From Actinomycetota bacterium (lineage in GTDB: Bacteria > Actinomycetota > Actinomycetes > Nanopelagicales > Nanopelagicaceae), in assembly GCA_003569265.1 (NCBI GenBank), contig BGON01000001.1, positions 248,001-312,000 of the forward strand: 64,000 nucleotides of DNA, in the 5' to 3' direction. Of the stretch, positions 16,982-26,644 are shown in pieces; the stretch's first letter is position 1; each line of letters starts with the position of its first letter. The notes under the pieces were generated by a model. It saw nothing but the letters and a program-made list of their open reading frames with translations, ran no database searches and had not been told where the DNA came from. The position numbers were made by a program, and so were the translations under genes.

Positions 16982-18964
16982 ATGATTCAGGTAAGCGTTG
17001 ATGGCGCTGCGTGCTCCGTAGAGGCAGATCAACGCCCCACCCATCTTTTTGCAGATAATAAAGATGTAGTCGTTTGCCGTATTAACGGAGTTCTCAAAGA
17101 TTTATGGACAGACCTGCAGGAAGGTGATGTTATTGAGTCAGTCTCAATCAACTCACCTGATGGTCTCTTTGTTCTTCGTCACTCAACTGCCCACGTAATG
17201 GCACAAGCCGTGCAAGAAGTATTTGCTGATACAAAGCTGGGTATCGGGCCACCGATTAAAGATGGCTTCTATTACGACTTTGATCCAAAGACACCCTTTA
17301 ATCCAGATGATTTAACCAAGGTAGAAAGCGTCATGCGAAAGATTATTAAAGATGGTCAGCGCTTTCGTCGCCGCGTAATTACTGAAAAGGATGCGTTAGC
17401 CGAACTTTCACATGAGCCATATAAATCTGAGTTGATTGGCATTAAAGGACCAGCTGGGGAAGAAGCCAGTGTGGAAGTTGGGGGAGCAGAGCTGACCATT
17501 TATGACAACTTAGGTCGTGATGGAAATCCGGTGTGGTCAGATTTATGTAGAGGTCCGCATCTACCTTCAACTAAACACATCCCTGCATTTAAATTGATGC
17601 GAAGTGCAGCAGCGTATTGGCGGGGATCTGAAAAGAATCCCATGCTCCAGCGAATCTATGGCACAGCATGGCCATCACAAGATGAACTCAATGCTCACTT
17701 AGAACTTCTTGCAGAGGCTGAAAAGCGCGATCACCGTCGCCTTGGAACAGAGTTAGATCTCTTTTCATTTCCAGAAGAGATTGGCTCAGGCCTTGCTGTC
17801 TTTCATCCCAAGGGCGGAATCATTCGCCGTGCTATGGAGGATTACTCACGCAAGCGCCATGAAGAAGAAGATTATGAGTTTGTCTATTCACCACATTTGA
17901 CTAAGGCAGCCTTGTTTGAAAAATCTGGCCACTTGGATTGGTACTCCGAGGGAATGTATCCTCCAATGATCATGGATGAAGAACTCCATGCTGATGGAAC
18001 TATCAAAAAGCCTGGCCAGCAGTACTACATGAAGCCTATGAACTGCCCCTTCCACAACCTTATTTTCCAAGCACGTCAACGCTCTTATCGCGAGCTTCCG
18101 CTTCGTTTATTTGAATTCGGAACTGTGTATCGTTATGAAAAATCTGGCGTACTCCATGGCATCACTCGCGCCCGTGGTTTTACCCAAGATGATGCGCATA
18201 TCTATTGCACAAAAGAGCAGATGGCAGATGAGTTAGATTCATTATTGACTTTCGTACTAAACCTTTTGCGTGATTATGGCCTTAATGATTTCTATTTGGA
18301 GCTATCAACTAAGAACCCAGAAAAATTTGTGGGCGAAGATTCAGATTGGAAGGAGGCAACCGAGACATTGCGCAAAGCCGCAGTAGCTCAAAAACTTGAG
18401 TTAGTACTAGATGAGGGCGGCGCAGCCTTCTATGGACCAAAGATCTCTGTTCAAGCTAAAGATGCCATTGGTCGCACATGGCAGATGTCAACGATTCAAG
18501 TTGATTTTCAACTTCCACTGCGTTTTGAACTTGAGTACTCAGCAGCAGATGGTTCACGCCAGCGTCCGGTAATGATTCATCGCGCTCTCTTTGGTTCCAT
18601 TGAAAGATTCTTCGGTGTTCTGACAGAGCATTACTCAGGTGCATTCCCTCCATGGCTTGCACCAGTCCAAGCCGTGGGAATTCCAGTTGCCGAAGCTTTT
18701 GCTGATTACTTAGCTGATGTTATTGCGCAGATGAAGAAGGCTGGTATTCGTGCAGAGCTAGATGCCTCTGATGATCGCATGCAGAAGAAGGTTCGCAACG
18801 CTCAGATGCAAAAGGTGCCATTTATGGTTATTGCAGGTGAGGAAGATATGGCTGCAGGTGCGGTCTCATTCCGCTATCGCAATGGCGAACAGAAAAATGG
18901 AATTCCAATCGCCCAAGCAATCGCCGAAATTCAAAAAACTGTAGCTGAGCGCACACAGGTTTAA
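16982..18964 (+). CDS. thrS: Threonyl-tRNA synthetase
   Basis: Class II synthetase of 660 residues with the full bacterial layout: TGS domain (about 1-60), editing domain with zinc-like motif HSTAHVMAQ and later DLCRGPH, catalytic core with PMNCPFHN (zinc Cys), [26 protein letters not shown] (motif 2), the second zinc His and [13 protein letters not shown] (motif 3), and the C-terminal anticodon-binding domain (from about residue 555). It charges tRNA-Thr and hydrolyses Ser-tRNA-Thr. First of the thrS-HIT pair, two bases before the next gene. Confidence 0.97.
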   Translation: MIQVSVDGAACSVEADQRPTHLFADNKDVVVCRINGVLKDLWTDLQEGDVIESVSINSPDGLFVLRHSTAHVMAQAVQEVFADTKLGIGPPIKDGFYYDFDPKTPFNPDDLTKVESVMRKIIKDGQRFRRRVITEKDALAELSHEPYKSELIGIKGPAGEEASVEVGGAELTIYDNLGRDGNPVWSDLCRGPHLPSTKHIPAFKLMRSAAAYWRGSEKNPMLQRIYGTAWPSQDELNAHLELLAEAEKRDHRRLGTELDLFSFPEEIGSGLAVFHPKGGIIRRAMEDYSRKRHEEEDYEFVYSPHLTKAALFEKSGHLDWYSEGMYPPMIMDEELHADGTIKKPGQQYYMKPMNCPFHNLIFQARQRSYRELPLRLFEFGTVYRYEKSGVLHGITRARGFTQDDAHIYCTKEQMADELDSLLTFVLNLLRDYGLNDFYLELSTKNPEKFVGEDSDWKEATETLRKAAVAQKLELVLDEGGAAFYGPKISVQAKDAIGRTWQMSTIQVDFQLPLRFELEYSAADGSRQRPVMIHRALFGSIERFFGVLTEHYSGAFPPWLAPVQAVGIPVAEAFADYLADVIAQMKKAGIRAELDASDDRMQKKVRNAQMQKVPFMVIAGEEDMAAGAVSFRYRNGEQKNGIPIAQAIAEIQKTVAERTQV

Positions 18965-18966
18965 TC

Positions 18967-19488
18967 ATGCATATCGATGGTGCAGGAATGCCTGATGGTT
19001 GGCAACGCCTATGGGCTCCCCATCGCCTTGAGTATTTACGTGGTGAAAATCGCCCATTAGAGGGTAATGAAGTGGAGTGCCCCTTCTGCCGCACCCCCAC
19101 ATTAAGTGATGAAGAGGGATTAGTTGTTCACAGAGGTGTCAGCGCTTTTGTTGTGATGAATTTATATCCATACAACCCAGGACATTTGTTGGTCTGTGCT
19201 TATAGGCATGTAGCTGATTTAACAGATTTAAGTGATGACGAGCGCAATGAGATCTCTTCTCTGAGCGCTCATGCCATGAAAACTATTCGTAAGGTTTCAT
19301 CTCCTGCTGGATTTAATTTAGGTATGAATCAAGGCGCAATCTCTGGGGCAGGAGTTGCAGACCATATTCATCAGCATATTGTGCCGCGCTGGAGTGGGGA
19401 TGCTAACTTCATGCCGATAATAGGTAAAACTAAAGTGCTACCGCAATTACTTCATTTGACGCGCGAAGAGATATCTGCTGCCTGGTAG
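18967..19488 (+). CDS. HIT-family hydrolase/nucleotidyl transferase (Ap4A phosphorylase-like)
   Basis: A 173-residue protein with the histidine triad HIHQHIVPRW near residue 138 and a CxxC in CPFCRTP upstream, likely a zinc site with later His residues. The family acts on dinucleoside polyphosphates or nucleoside phosphoramidates; the mycobacterial orthologue in the same thrS-HIT-pgsA position has been described as Ap4A phosphorylase. Immediate linkage to thrS is suggestive because synthetases make Ap4A as a by-product. The 3' end is two bases from the convergent EF-G-like gene. Confidence 0.88.
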   Translation: MHIDGAGMPDGWQRLWAPHRLEYLRGENRPLEGNEVECPFCRTPTLSDEEGLVVHRGVSAFVVMNLYPYNPGHLLVCAYRHVADLTDLSDDERNEISSLSAHAMKTIRKVSSPAGFNLGMNQGAISGAGVADHIHQHIVPRWSGDANFMPIIGKTKVLPQLLHLTREEISAAW

Positions 19489-19490
19489 CA

Positions 19491-20071
19491 CTAAGTAAGT
19501 TCGGATAGATATCTTTGTATAACATCTAGTCCGATACCTTTATTAATCACTAAAGGTATAGCTGGGAAGAGAACTCCAGCGGCAAATGCTCCCTGGCCCA
19601 TGGATGTCACCAATTCTAAATATTCATCGCGAAACTCCTGAACCAAGTTTCATGCTCTGGCTCGCATGGATTGTGAGTGGGGGGAGTAGTTGAATAGTCA
19701 GTGATAACCATGTTAGAGAGTGAAATAAGGGCTCTAGGTGAACCATCCTCATCATGGAGAACTAAGTAGGGTGTTGCAACTTGGTCAAAGACTCTTGTGG
19801 CCAACATAACTGCATCATCAAAATCTGAACTATTTCCATCTAGCTCAGTCACCACAATCATGCGTGGTGTTAGAAACTCATCAAATGATTGCCAATGATT
19901 AATGGTCTCTTGATCGATTCCCGTATTGGGATTAATAACAAAGAGTGCGCAGGTAATGTCTCCGTGTGCCTCTGTGCCAAGTGCGGCCCCTAGGGCTTTG
20001 GCAACTTCATCTGGCTGGGCTGAAGGGTGGCCAAAGACGCAGAGATTGAGGGGCGATGTGGGATTCTGCAC
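19491..20071 (-). pseudogene. Stand-alone EF-G-like degenerate G-domain protein, with one frameshift
   Basis: The gene starts with GTG at 20071. The intact part reads to ...HETWFRSFAMNI and stops at 19616; adding one C to the CC at 19643-19644 gives ...HETWVQEFRDEYLELVTSMGQGAFAAGVLFPAIPLVINKGIG... to a stop at 19491, about 193 residues. From memory this matches the first third of the actinobacterial EF-G2-like protein that occupies this site (between HIT and pgsA) in Streptomyces. The P-loop is degraded to FGHPSAQPDE, the switch regions are missing, the NKxD motif reads VTELD, and the translocase domains II-V are gone, so it should be unable to act as a GTPase. Function unknown. The frameshift may be an assembly error. 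Confidence 0.7.
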
Positions 20072-20077
20072 TGGGTC

Positions 20078-20087
20078 AGCCTACGAT
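20078..20087. promoter_or_regulatory. Overlapping divergent -10 boxes for the EF-G-like gene and pgsA
   Basis: TAGGCT on the minus strand (20078-20083) lies six bases before the GTG at 20071. TACGAT on the plus strand (20082-20087) lies eight bases before the pgsA ATG at 20096. The two boxes share two bases, so polymerase could occupy only one at a time. Confidence 0.45.
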
Positions 20088-20095
20088 GTGCAGTG

Positions 20096-20695
20096 ATGCT
20101 AAGTCGCACATTAAAACCAGCGGTTACGAGATTAATAACACCCGTAGCCTCATTTGCGCTGCGCATTGGAATTACTCCTAATGCTGTTACATGGGTGGGG
20201 GCGGTGGGAGTCGTGGCTTCAGCGCTCTATTTCTATCCTCGTGGTGATTTCTTCATCGGAACTACAGTGATTTTCATATTTGCCCTCAGCGATCTCTTTG
20301 ATGGCACCATGGCGCGCATCTCAAAAGCAGGAGCGAGTAAGTGGGGAAGTTTCCTAGATTCCACAATTGATCGCGTGACTGATTCAGCGATCTTATTGGG
20401 TGTGAGTATTTATCTGATTAACAAGCAAGATCCACTGAGCTATGTCGTTATTGCTACTTTGGTGACAGGAATGCTTGTCCCATACATCCGTGCTAAAGCT
20501 GAGAGTTATTCAATCACTTGTTCAGGTGGCATCGCAGAGCGCACTGAGCGTTTGATAATGGCGATGTCTGCTATTGCTCTCGATGGTCTTGGGATTCCCT
20601 ATGTTTTGGCCGGTGGAATGTGGTTACTAGCCGTACTGGGAGTAGTAACAGTAATTCAACGCATGGTGATCGTTCGTAGGGCATTTCATTTATGA
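20096..20695 (+). CDS. pgsA: CDP-alcohol phosphatidyltransferase, phosphatidylinositol phosphate synthase
   Basis: A 199-residue membrane enzyme with about six helices. The CDP-alcohol motif is complete: DLFDGTMAR then GSFLDSTIDRVTD, matching D-G-x2-A-R-x8-G-x3-D-x3-D, which binds two metal ions and CDP-diacylglycerol. In Actinomycetota this gene makes phosphatidylinositol phosphate from inositol-1-phosphate. The frame is open upstream, but ATG at 20096 is supported by the -10 box and by protein length. It overlaps the acyltransferase gene by four bases; together with pimA it forms the lipid operon. Confidence 0.92.
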   Translation: MLSRTLKPAVTRLITPVASFALRIGITPNAVTWVGAVGVVASALYFYPRGDFFIGTTVIFIFALSDLFDGTMARISKAGASKWGSFLDSTIDRVTDSAILLGVSIYLINKQDPLSYVVIATLVTGMLVPYIRAKAESYSITCSGGIAERTERLIMAMSAIALDGLGIPYVLAGGMWLLAVLGVVTVIQRMVIVRRAFHL

Positions 20696-21576
20696 TACAA
20701 AACATCACAGCGTTAGGTTATTTTGCTGCCTGGCGTATTCTGAGATGGTTACCAGAGAGATTTGTATATTCAAACGCTGACCGAGTCGCAGATTATTTAG
20801 TGCGCAAAAACGGAAAATTCACCATTCGCTTCCGCTCGAATTTGCAGCGTACGCAGCCAAATATTACGCCTCTTGATTTAGATCTTCTTGTTTACAAAGC
20901 CACACGTTCAGCTTTTCGCTATTGGTGTGACACCTTTAGATTTCCTGATTGGTCAAAAGAGCGAATACTGAGCACGGTCACTGTCAATGATGAAAGAATC
21001 TTGATGGACGCAGTCGCTGCTGGCAACGGGGCAATTGTGACCTTGCCACACTGCGGTAATTACGACCATGCAGCTGCATATTTCTGTGCTCGCGGAGCAA
21101 AGATTGTTACCGTTGCAGAGCATCTAAAGCCAGAGAAGCTTTTTAAGAAGTTCATGCAATACCGCGCTGAATTTGGCATGGAGGCTCTACCGTTAGATGC
21201 CCGAGTTCTTCCAACTCTCATGCAGCGCATAAGAAGTGGATGCGTTATTGCCCTTGCTGCCGATCGTGATCTCTCTAAATCTGGAATTGATGTGACTTTC
21301 TTTGGAGGACCAGCCAGAATGCCAGCAGGCCCAGCGTTGCTTGCAATACGCACAGGTGCACCGCTTATTAGCGCTTATGTTTCCTATACCCAAAGCGGTA
21401 TTCATATCGATTTCACACGTATCAATCTTCCTACAGAGGGAAGTGAAAGTGAGCGAGTAGTTGCACTGGTCCAAAAGTGCGCAGATTTATTTGCCGAAGG
21501 AATAGCCCAATACCCACAGGATTGGCACATGATGCAACGTATTTGGACTGATGGCGATTTTAAGGATCGCGACTAA
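20692..21576 (+). CDS. patA: Phosphatidylinositol mannoside acyltransferase (LpxL/HtrB family)
   Basis: A 294-residue member of the lysophospholipid/lauroyl acyltransferase family. The catalytic HX4D motif is visible in LPHCGNYDHAA, followed by the substrate-site pattern FFGGPARMPAGPALLAIRTGAPLI. In mycobacteria PatA acylates the mannose of PIM1 on the cytoplasmic face of the membrane. Position between pgsA and pimA with overlapping ends supports the same role. No signal peptide was seen; the N-terminal region is amphipathic. Confidence 0.9.
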   Translation: MIQNITALGYFAAWRILRWLPERFVYSNADRVADYLVRKNGKFTIRFRSNLQRTQPNITPLDLDLLVYKATRSAFRYWCDTFRFPDWSKERILSTVTVNDERILMDAVAAGNGAIVTLPHCGNYDHAAAYFCARGAKIVTVAEHLKPEKLFKKFMQYRAEFGMEALPLDARVLPTLMQRIRSGCVIALAADRDLSKSGIDVTFFGGPARMPAGPALLAIRTGAPLISAYVSYTQSGIHIDFTRINLPTEGSESERVVALVQKCADLFAEGIAQYPQDWHMMQRIWTDGDFKDRD

Positions 21577-22760
21577 TGCTGAGGACGAAGCTGCGAATTG
21601 GAATTGTGTGTCCGTATGGTTGGGACACACCGGGCGGGGTGCAAAATCATGTCCGCGATTTAGCAGAGTTTCTTATTGCCTCTGGTCACTCTGTCTCTGT
21701 TTTAGCACCAGCGATAGATGAGACAAAACTGCCAGATTATGTTGTCAGTGCTGGAAAGCCGATCTCTATTCCTTATAACGGCGCAGTTGCCCGTGTTCTC
21801 TTTGGTCCAATCGCTTATGCCAGAGTGCGTCAATGGATTGGTTCTGGAAACTTTGATTTGCTGCACTTGCACGAGCCCGCAATTCCATCCATCTCACTTC
21901 TAGCCTGCTGGGCGGCAGAAGGCCCAATGGTTGGAACTTTCCATGCTGCAGCAAAGCGCCAGAAAGTTATTTTTGCTATCGGTCCTATTTTGGAACCTGC
22001 AATCGAGAAGTTGTCTGCTCGTATTGCAGTATCTGAAGCTGCACGCCTTACCCTTACAGACCACCTTGAAACTGATGCCGTAGTTGTTCCTAATGGCATT
22101 TATGCCAAGCGATATTCAGATGGAACCGCGCAAGGCAAGTGGTCTGGAAATACCATTGGTTTTATAGGCCGATTTGAAGAACCGCGCAAAGGGCTGCAAG
22201 TTTTAGTAGATGCCTTGCCTATCATCGCTCGCTTTGCTCCTGATGTGAAAGTCTTTGTTGCAGGACCTGGAGACCCTAAAGATTTTGAGAAAGAGATTGA
22301 TCCACAGTTGCGTGATCGCTTTGAATTCCTTGGCAAAATCTCTGAGCAAGAAAAGGCGGATTTCATGTCTTCGGTTTCAATCTATGTGGCACCAAATACT
22401 GGTGGTGAGTCATTTGGAATTATTCTGGCTGAAGCTCTAGCTGGTGGTGCCTGCGTAGTCGCAAGCGACATCCCGGCTTTCGATTCTCTTTTGGGTGGCG
22501 GGGAATATGGAGCCCTCTTTGAATCTGAAAACTCAACTGATTTAGCTAAGGTAATCATCGATCTTTTGCGCGATGAAGAAAAGCGAAAAGAGTTAGCGAT
22601 TGCTGGTAAGCGTCGGGCGCAGCTCTTTGATTGGGAAGTGGTTGCTCAGCAGATTTTCTCTATTTATGAGATGGCTATGGTTGGCAGCACGGGTGTGACA
22701 TTGGGCTCTGATCAGCGTTCTTGGAATCGATTCTTATCTCGAGATGAGCAGAAGCGATGA
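21576..22760 (+). CDS. pimA: GT4 glycosyltransferase, phosphatidylinositol mannosyltransferase
   Basis: A 394-residue GT-B enzyme. N-terminal motif IGIVCPYGWDTPGGVQNHVRDLAEFL, the HLHEPAIPSIS loop, the linker GFIGRFEEPRKGLQVLVDAL and the nucleotide-sugar motif GGESFGIILAEALAGGA (with E-x7-E) match actinobacterial PimA, which transfers mannose from GDP-mannose to phosphatidylinositol. It shares one base with the acyltransferase stop and overlaps the next gene by four. With PgsA and PatA it makes acylated PIM1. Confidence 0.93.
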   Translation: MLRTKLRIGIVCPYGWDTPGGVQNHVRDLAEFLIASGHSVSVLAPAIDETKLPDYVVSAGKPISIPYNGAVARVLFGPIAYARVRQWIGSGNFDLLHLHEPAIPSISLLACWAAEGPMVGTFHAAAKRQKVIFAIGPILEPAIEKLSARIAVSEAARLTLTDHLETDAVVVPNGIYAKRYSDGTAQGKWSGNTIGFIGRFEEPRKGLQVLVDALPIIARFAPDVKVFVAGPGDPKDFEKEIDPQLRDRFEFLGKISEQEKADFMSSVSIYVAPNTGGESFGIILAEALAGGACVVASDIPAFDSLLGGGEYGALFESENSTDLAKVIIDLLRDEEKRKELAIAGKRRAQLFDWEVVAQQIFSIYEMAMVGSTGVTLGSDQRSWNRFLSRDEQKR

Positions 22761-23260
22761 AGACTTCATTCTTCCTTGGCTTTCTGCTTCTACTTGGAAT
22801 TTGGTACTTAACATTCTCAGCCACACGTCTAGATCGCCTGCATCATCGAGTTGAGACGAGTTGGGCTAACTTGGATGCGTTGTTGCAGAAAAGAGCTGCC
22901 ATTGCACTTGAGATAGCGCACAGTGATTTAGCTGATCCAGCTTCCTCAATGCTTCTCACAGCTGCTGCATATCAAGCCCGTGATGCTGATATCAAAAACC
23001 GTTCAATGGCAGAGAGTGGTTTATCAGGAGCTTTAGGTCTAATCATTTCCGATGGATTGGCACATGCCACAGTTTCCGAGCAAGCTTTATTGCAAGAGCT
23101 CTCAGCCTTAACAGCAAAAATACGAGTGGCTATTTCTATTCACACTGATGCCGTTTCATCAACGGTAATGGTGCGCCGAAAGCTTGTTGTTAAAACCTTT
23201 AGATTGGCGGGTACTGCGCCTTTGCCTGTTACATATGAGTTCGAATCTGATGTTTTATAG
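22757..23260 (+). CDS. LemA-like membrane-anchored coiled-coil protein
   Basis: A 167-residue protein with one N-terminal membrane helix (about 3-20), then a helical region starting RLDRLHHRVETSWANLDALLQKR and ending RVAISIHTDAVSSTVMVRRKLVVKTFRLAG...FE. The spacing of these blocks resembles LemA proteins, but identity is low. Expected topology is N-out/short or C-out; function is unknown. It is coupled to pimA by a four-base overlap and overlaps the following lipoprotein start, so it belongs to the envelope operon. Confidence 0.65.
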   Translation: MKTSFFLGFLLLLGIWYLTFSATRLDRLHHRVETSWANLDALLQKRAAIALEIAHSDLADPASSMLLTAAAYQARDADIKNRSMAESGLSGALGLIISDGLAHATVSEQALLQELSALTAKIRVAISIHTDAVSSTVMVRRKLVVKTFRLAGTAPLPVTYEFESDVL

Positions 23261-24254
23261 GCGCGCCGTTCTGGCACTTGTTTTGACCTTTCTACTTTCA
23301 GGCTGTTCTGCGATTTCGGATTTATTGCCTAAAGCCGCCGAGCGCAATGTTCTTAGTGGTCGAGAAGGTAGCAACGGTCCGGTCCTTGCTGTAAAGATTG
23401 ATGATACAAACGCTGCGCATCCACAAATTGGTTTAGAAGATGCAGATGTTGTTTATATTGAACAAGTAGAAGGTGGCCTCACGCGACTTGCTGCGATCTT
23501 TTCATCGGTAATTCCCGAGCGCGTAGGTCCTATTCGAAGTGCTCGTATCTCCGATATCGAAATGCTGGCGCAGTATGGCCGTGTGGCATTTGCTTATAGC
23601 GGTGCACAGAAGAAATTATTGCCAGTTATCGATGCAGCAAATTTACAAAATCTAGGAGCACAGGCACAGCCTCCATCTATCTACACTACTGATCCCAATC
23701 GCGTTGCACCAGTTGCAATGGTTTTGCGGGCAGATCTTTTAATGGCCAAGGTGCTTGAGAAGAATTATCAAATCACTACTGCTAACAATGTTGGTTGGAG
23801 TTTTGGAGATGCGCCGCAACGCGGCAAACCAACGGAGTCGGTAATCATGCATTGGCCAGCAGCTAGATACAGCGCTGCTTGGTCAGAGTCACAATCTCGT
23901 TGGTTACTCTCACATAACTCAGAGAGCAATGTGGCAGAATCTGGAATAGTTCTTGGACCAACAACTTTAGTGATTCAAATGGTCTCGATCACAGATTCGG
24001 AATACCGCGACAAAGTGGGAGGCATCACTCCGTTTTCGCAAACCGTTGGCAATGGCCGTGGCTTCATTTTGCGGGACGGTAAAACATTTAACGCCCTTTG
24101 GAGTAGAGCATCTGAAGGCGTTGGCACTACATGGACATCGAGTGATGGCAAGGAAATAAAGTTTGCCCCTGGTCAAATATGGGTAGCCCTGACCGATAGG
24201 GAGCCTGATTTCACCTATTTAACTGCGAGCGCGAAACCGACAAAGACAAAGTAG
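23250..24254 (+). CDS. DUF3048 (YerB-like) lipoprotein
   Basis: An about 334-residue secreted protein. Start ATG at 23250 gives MFYRRAVLALVLTFLLSGC, a textbook lipoprotein signal with lipobox LSGC; the ATG at 23235 is a possible alternative. The mature part opens with PVLAVKIDDTNAAHPQIGLEDADVVYIEQVEGGLTRLAAIF and contains PERVGPIRSARISDIEML, the DUF3048 hallmark. The family has no firmly known function but is cell-envelope located. It overlaps the LemA-like gene. Confidence 0.87.
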   Translation: MFYRRAVLALVLTFLLSGCSAISDLLPKAAERNVLSGREGSNGPVLAVKIDDTNAAHPQIGLEDADVVYIEQVEGGLTRLAAIFSSVIPERVGPIRSARISDIEMLAQYGRVAFAYSGAQKKLLPVIDAANLQNLGAQAQPPSIYTTDPNRVAPVAMVLRADLLMAKVLEKNYQITTANNVGWSFGDAPQRGKPTESVIMHWPAARYSAAWSESQSRWLLSHNSESNVAESGIVLGPTTLVIQMVSITDSEYRDKVGGITPFSQTVGNGRGFILRDGKTFNALWSRASEGVGTTWTSSDGKEIKFAPGQIWVALTDREPDFTYLTASAKPTKTK

Positions 24255-24292
24255 GATGTTCCCCTACACAGATGAAGGTGAGCAAAGAGTAA

Positions 24293-25180
24293 ATGTCAGA
24301 AGTAAAAGGCACAGGGCGAGTAAAGCGCGGTATGGCAGAGATGCTCAAGGGCGGCGTCATCATGGATGTCGTTAACGCTGAGCAAGCAAAGATTGCCGAA
24401 GATGCTGGCGCAGTAGCAGTCATGGCGCTAGAGCGCGTGCCTGCAGATATCCGTGCACAAGGCGGAGTAGCCCGTATGTCTGATCCTGACATGATTGAAA
24501 AGATTCAAGCCTCAGTCTCAATCCCTGTTATGGCCAAAGCACGTATTGGCCACTTTGTTGAAGCTCAAGTTTTGCAATCTCTGGGTGTTGATTACATCGA
24601 TGAGTCAGAAGTTCTTACTCCTGCAGATTATGAAAACCACATTGATAAGTGGGACTTCACAATACCTTTCGTGTGTGGTGCTACAAATCTAGGTGAGGCA
24701 CTTCGCCGCATTAATGAAGGCGCAGCAATGATTCGCTCTAAGGGTGAAGCTGGCACGGGCGATGTTTCAAATGCTATGCAACATATGCGCAAGATCGGCG
24801 GAGAAATTCGTCGCCTTTCTTCAATGCGCGAAGATGAACTCTATGTTGCAGCTAAAGAACTACAAGCTCCTTATGAATTAGTTAAAGAAGTAGCGCAAAG
24901 CGGCAAGTTGCCAGTAGTTCTCTTTACTGCCGGTGGAATTGCAACTCCAGCCGATGCTGCGCTCATGATGGCCATGGGCGCCGATGGTGTCTTTATTGGT
25001 TCTGGTATTTTCAAATCAGGAAACCCAGCTCAACGGGCAGCGGCGTGCGTGAAGGCAACGACGTTTTGGCAGGATGCAAAAGTTGTTGCTGATGCATCTC
25101 GTGGTTTGGGTGAGGCGATGGTAGGTATTAACGTCGCAGATCTTCCAGCTCCACACCGCCTTGCCGATCGCGGCTGGTAG
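24293..25180 (+). CDS. pdxS: Pyridoxal 5'-phosphate synthase, synthase subunit
   Basis: PdxS builds PLP from ribose-5-phosphate, glyceraldehyde-3-phosphate and ammonia. At 295 residues it has normal length. The two catalytic lysines are in [15 protein letters not shown] and [13 protein letters not shown], and the phosphate-binding glycine motifs ([28 protein letters not shown]) are intact. The 38-base gap before it carries TAGGAT and a GGTGAG Shine-Dalgarno-like element, so it may have its own promoter. pdxT follows after 12 bases. Confidence 0.97.
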   Translation: MSEVKGTGRVKRGMAEMLKGGVIMDVVNAEQAKIAEDAGAVAVMALERVPADIRAQGGVARMSDPDMIEKIQASVSIPVMAKARIGHFVEAQVLQSLGVDYIDESEVLTPADYENHIDKWDFTIPFVCGATNLGEALRRINEGAAMIRSKGEAGTGDVSNAMQHMRKIGGEIRRLSSMREDELYVAAKELQAPYELVKEVAQSGKLPVVLFTAGGIATPADAALMMAMGADGVFIGSGIFKSGNPAQRAAACVKATTFWQDAKVVADASRGLGEAMVGINVADLPAPHRLADRGW

Positions 25181-25192
25181 TTCACTTCGCTC

Positions 25193-25789
25193 ATGAAGGT
25201 CGGAGTTCTCTCACTCCAGGGTGATGTACGCGAGCATGTGAGTGCATTGATTGCATGCGGCATTGATCCAGTAGAGGTGCGCCGTGCATCTGAGTTAGCA
25301 GAAGTAGATGCCCTCGTTTTACCCGGGGGAGAATCAACGACCATTGCTCAACTCTCTGAAATCTTTGGAATCTTTGAACCTATAAAGCAACGCATTGGCG
25401 CAGGTATGCCGGTCTATGGATCGTGTGCGGGAATGATTTTGTTAGCGGATTCAATTTTAGATGCCAAGCAAGGTCAGAAAACCTTTGGTGGATTAGATAT
25501 CACTGTGCGCAGAAATGCATTTGGTCGCCAAGTCGATTCATTTGAAAAAGATCTCTCATTTGATGATGGATCAACAGATTTGATCAGGGCCGTCTTTATC
25601 CGTGCACCATGGGTAGAAAAGGTCGGGGCTGGCGTTACGGTTTTAGCATCTGTGGATTCACACCCAGTGGCCGTTCGCTCTGCCACTCTTCTTGCCACAT
25701 CTTTTCATCCAGAGCTCACAGCAGATCATCGAATTCACCGCTACTTTATAGAGGAAGTGGCAAAGCCTGCATTAGAGAAGGTAAAGTAA
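25193..25789 (+). CDS. pdxT: Pyridoxal 5'-phosphate synthase, glutaminase subunit
   Basis: A 198-residue class I glutamine amidotransferase that feeds ammonia to PdxS. The oxyanion motif is GGESTT, the nucleophile Cys is in GSCAGMI, and the His/Glu pair is in SFHPELT. Immediately downstream of pdxS, as in most bacteria of this pathway. Confidence 0.96.
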   Translation: MKVGVLSLQGDVREHVSALIACGIDPVEVRRASELAEVDALVLPGGESTTIAQLSEIFGIFEPIKQRIGAGMPVYGSCAGMILLADSILDAKQGQKTFGGLDITVRRNAFGRQVDSFEKDLSFDDGSTDLIRAVFIRAPWVEKVGAGVTVLASVDSHPVAVRSATLLATSFHPELTADHRIHRYFIEEVAKPALEKVK

Positions 25790-25828
25790 GTTTCATAATC
25801 AGAGTTAATGAGATTGAAGGTGTAAGCC

Positions 25829-26581
25829 ATGTCCGGCCATTCCAAGTGGGCGACGACCAAGCATAAGAAGGCGATTATCGATAGTCGCCGTGCAAAGGTT
25901 TTTGCAAAGCAGATTCGCGCAATTGAAGTAGCAGCACGCAATGGCGGGGCTGACATGGAAGGCAATCCGACTTTATTTGATGCTGTTACTAAGGCTAAGA
26001 AATCCTCAATGCCGGCAGATAACATTGATCGTGCAATCAAGCGCGGTGCGGGTTTAGAGGCTGGTGCTAAAGACTGGATCACGATTATGTATGAAGGCTA
26101 TGGCCCAAACGGTGTGGCAATCATGATTGAATGTTTGTCCGATAACCGCAATCGCTCTGCATCAGAGATCAAAGTTGCAGTCACACGTAACGGTGGTTCA
26201 ATGGCAGATCTGGGCTCTGTTTCCTACCTTTTCAATCGCAAGGGTGTAATCATCGCTAATAAAGTTGACGGCTTGACCGAAGATCGAGTTCTTGAAGCAG
26301 TTCTAGATGCCGGGGCTGAAGAAGTAAATGATTTAGGTGAATCTTTTGAAGTCGTGTGTGAGCCAGTTGATTTGGTGCAAGTGCGAACTGCTTTGCAAAG
26401 CGCTGGAATTGACTATGAATCAGCGGATTCATCTTTTCTGCCTTCTATGTCGATACCGCTAGATGCCGATGGGGCCAAGAAGGTATTCGAACTTATCGAA
26501 GCGATTGAAGAGCTCGATGATGTGCAGAACGTATATAGCAACTTTGATGTTTCAGATGAGGTTATGGCGAGCCTGGAATAA
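25829..26581 (+). CDS. YebC/PmpR-family protein
   Basis: A 250-residue YebC-type protein with the invariant start [27 protein letters not shown] and the [14 protein letters not shown]...[10 protein letters not shown] block. YebC proteins have been described as transcriptional regulators and, more recently, as factors that relieve ribosome stalling at proline-rich stretches. It lies upstream of ruvCAB, a classical position; an AAGGTGTAAGCC stretch before the ATG is a probable ribosome-binding site. Confidence 0.95.
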   Translation: MSGHSKWATTKHKKAIIDSRRAKVFAKQIRAIEVAARNGGADMEGNPTLFDAVTKAKKSSMPADNIDRAIKRGAGLEAGAKDWITIMYEGYGPNGVAIMIECLSDNRNRSASEIKVAVTRNGGSMADLGSVSYLFNRKGVIIANKVDGLTEDRVLEAVLDAGAEEVNDLGESFEVVCEPVDLVQVRTALQSAGIDYESADSSFLPSMSIPLDADGAKKVFELIEAIEELDDVQNVYSNFDVSDEVMASLE

Positions 26582-26644
26582 GTTCGTCATAGGTAAGGCC
26601 TAGGCTAGAAACCTTGCAATGAACCTAAGGAAATGGTGGCCGTG

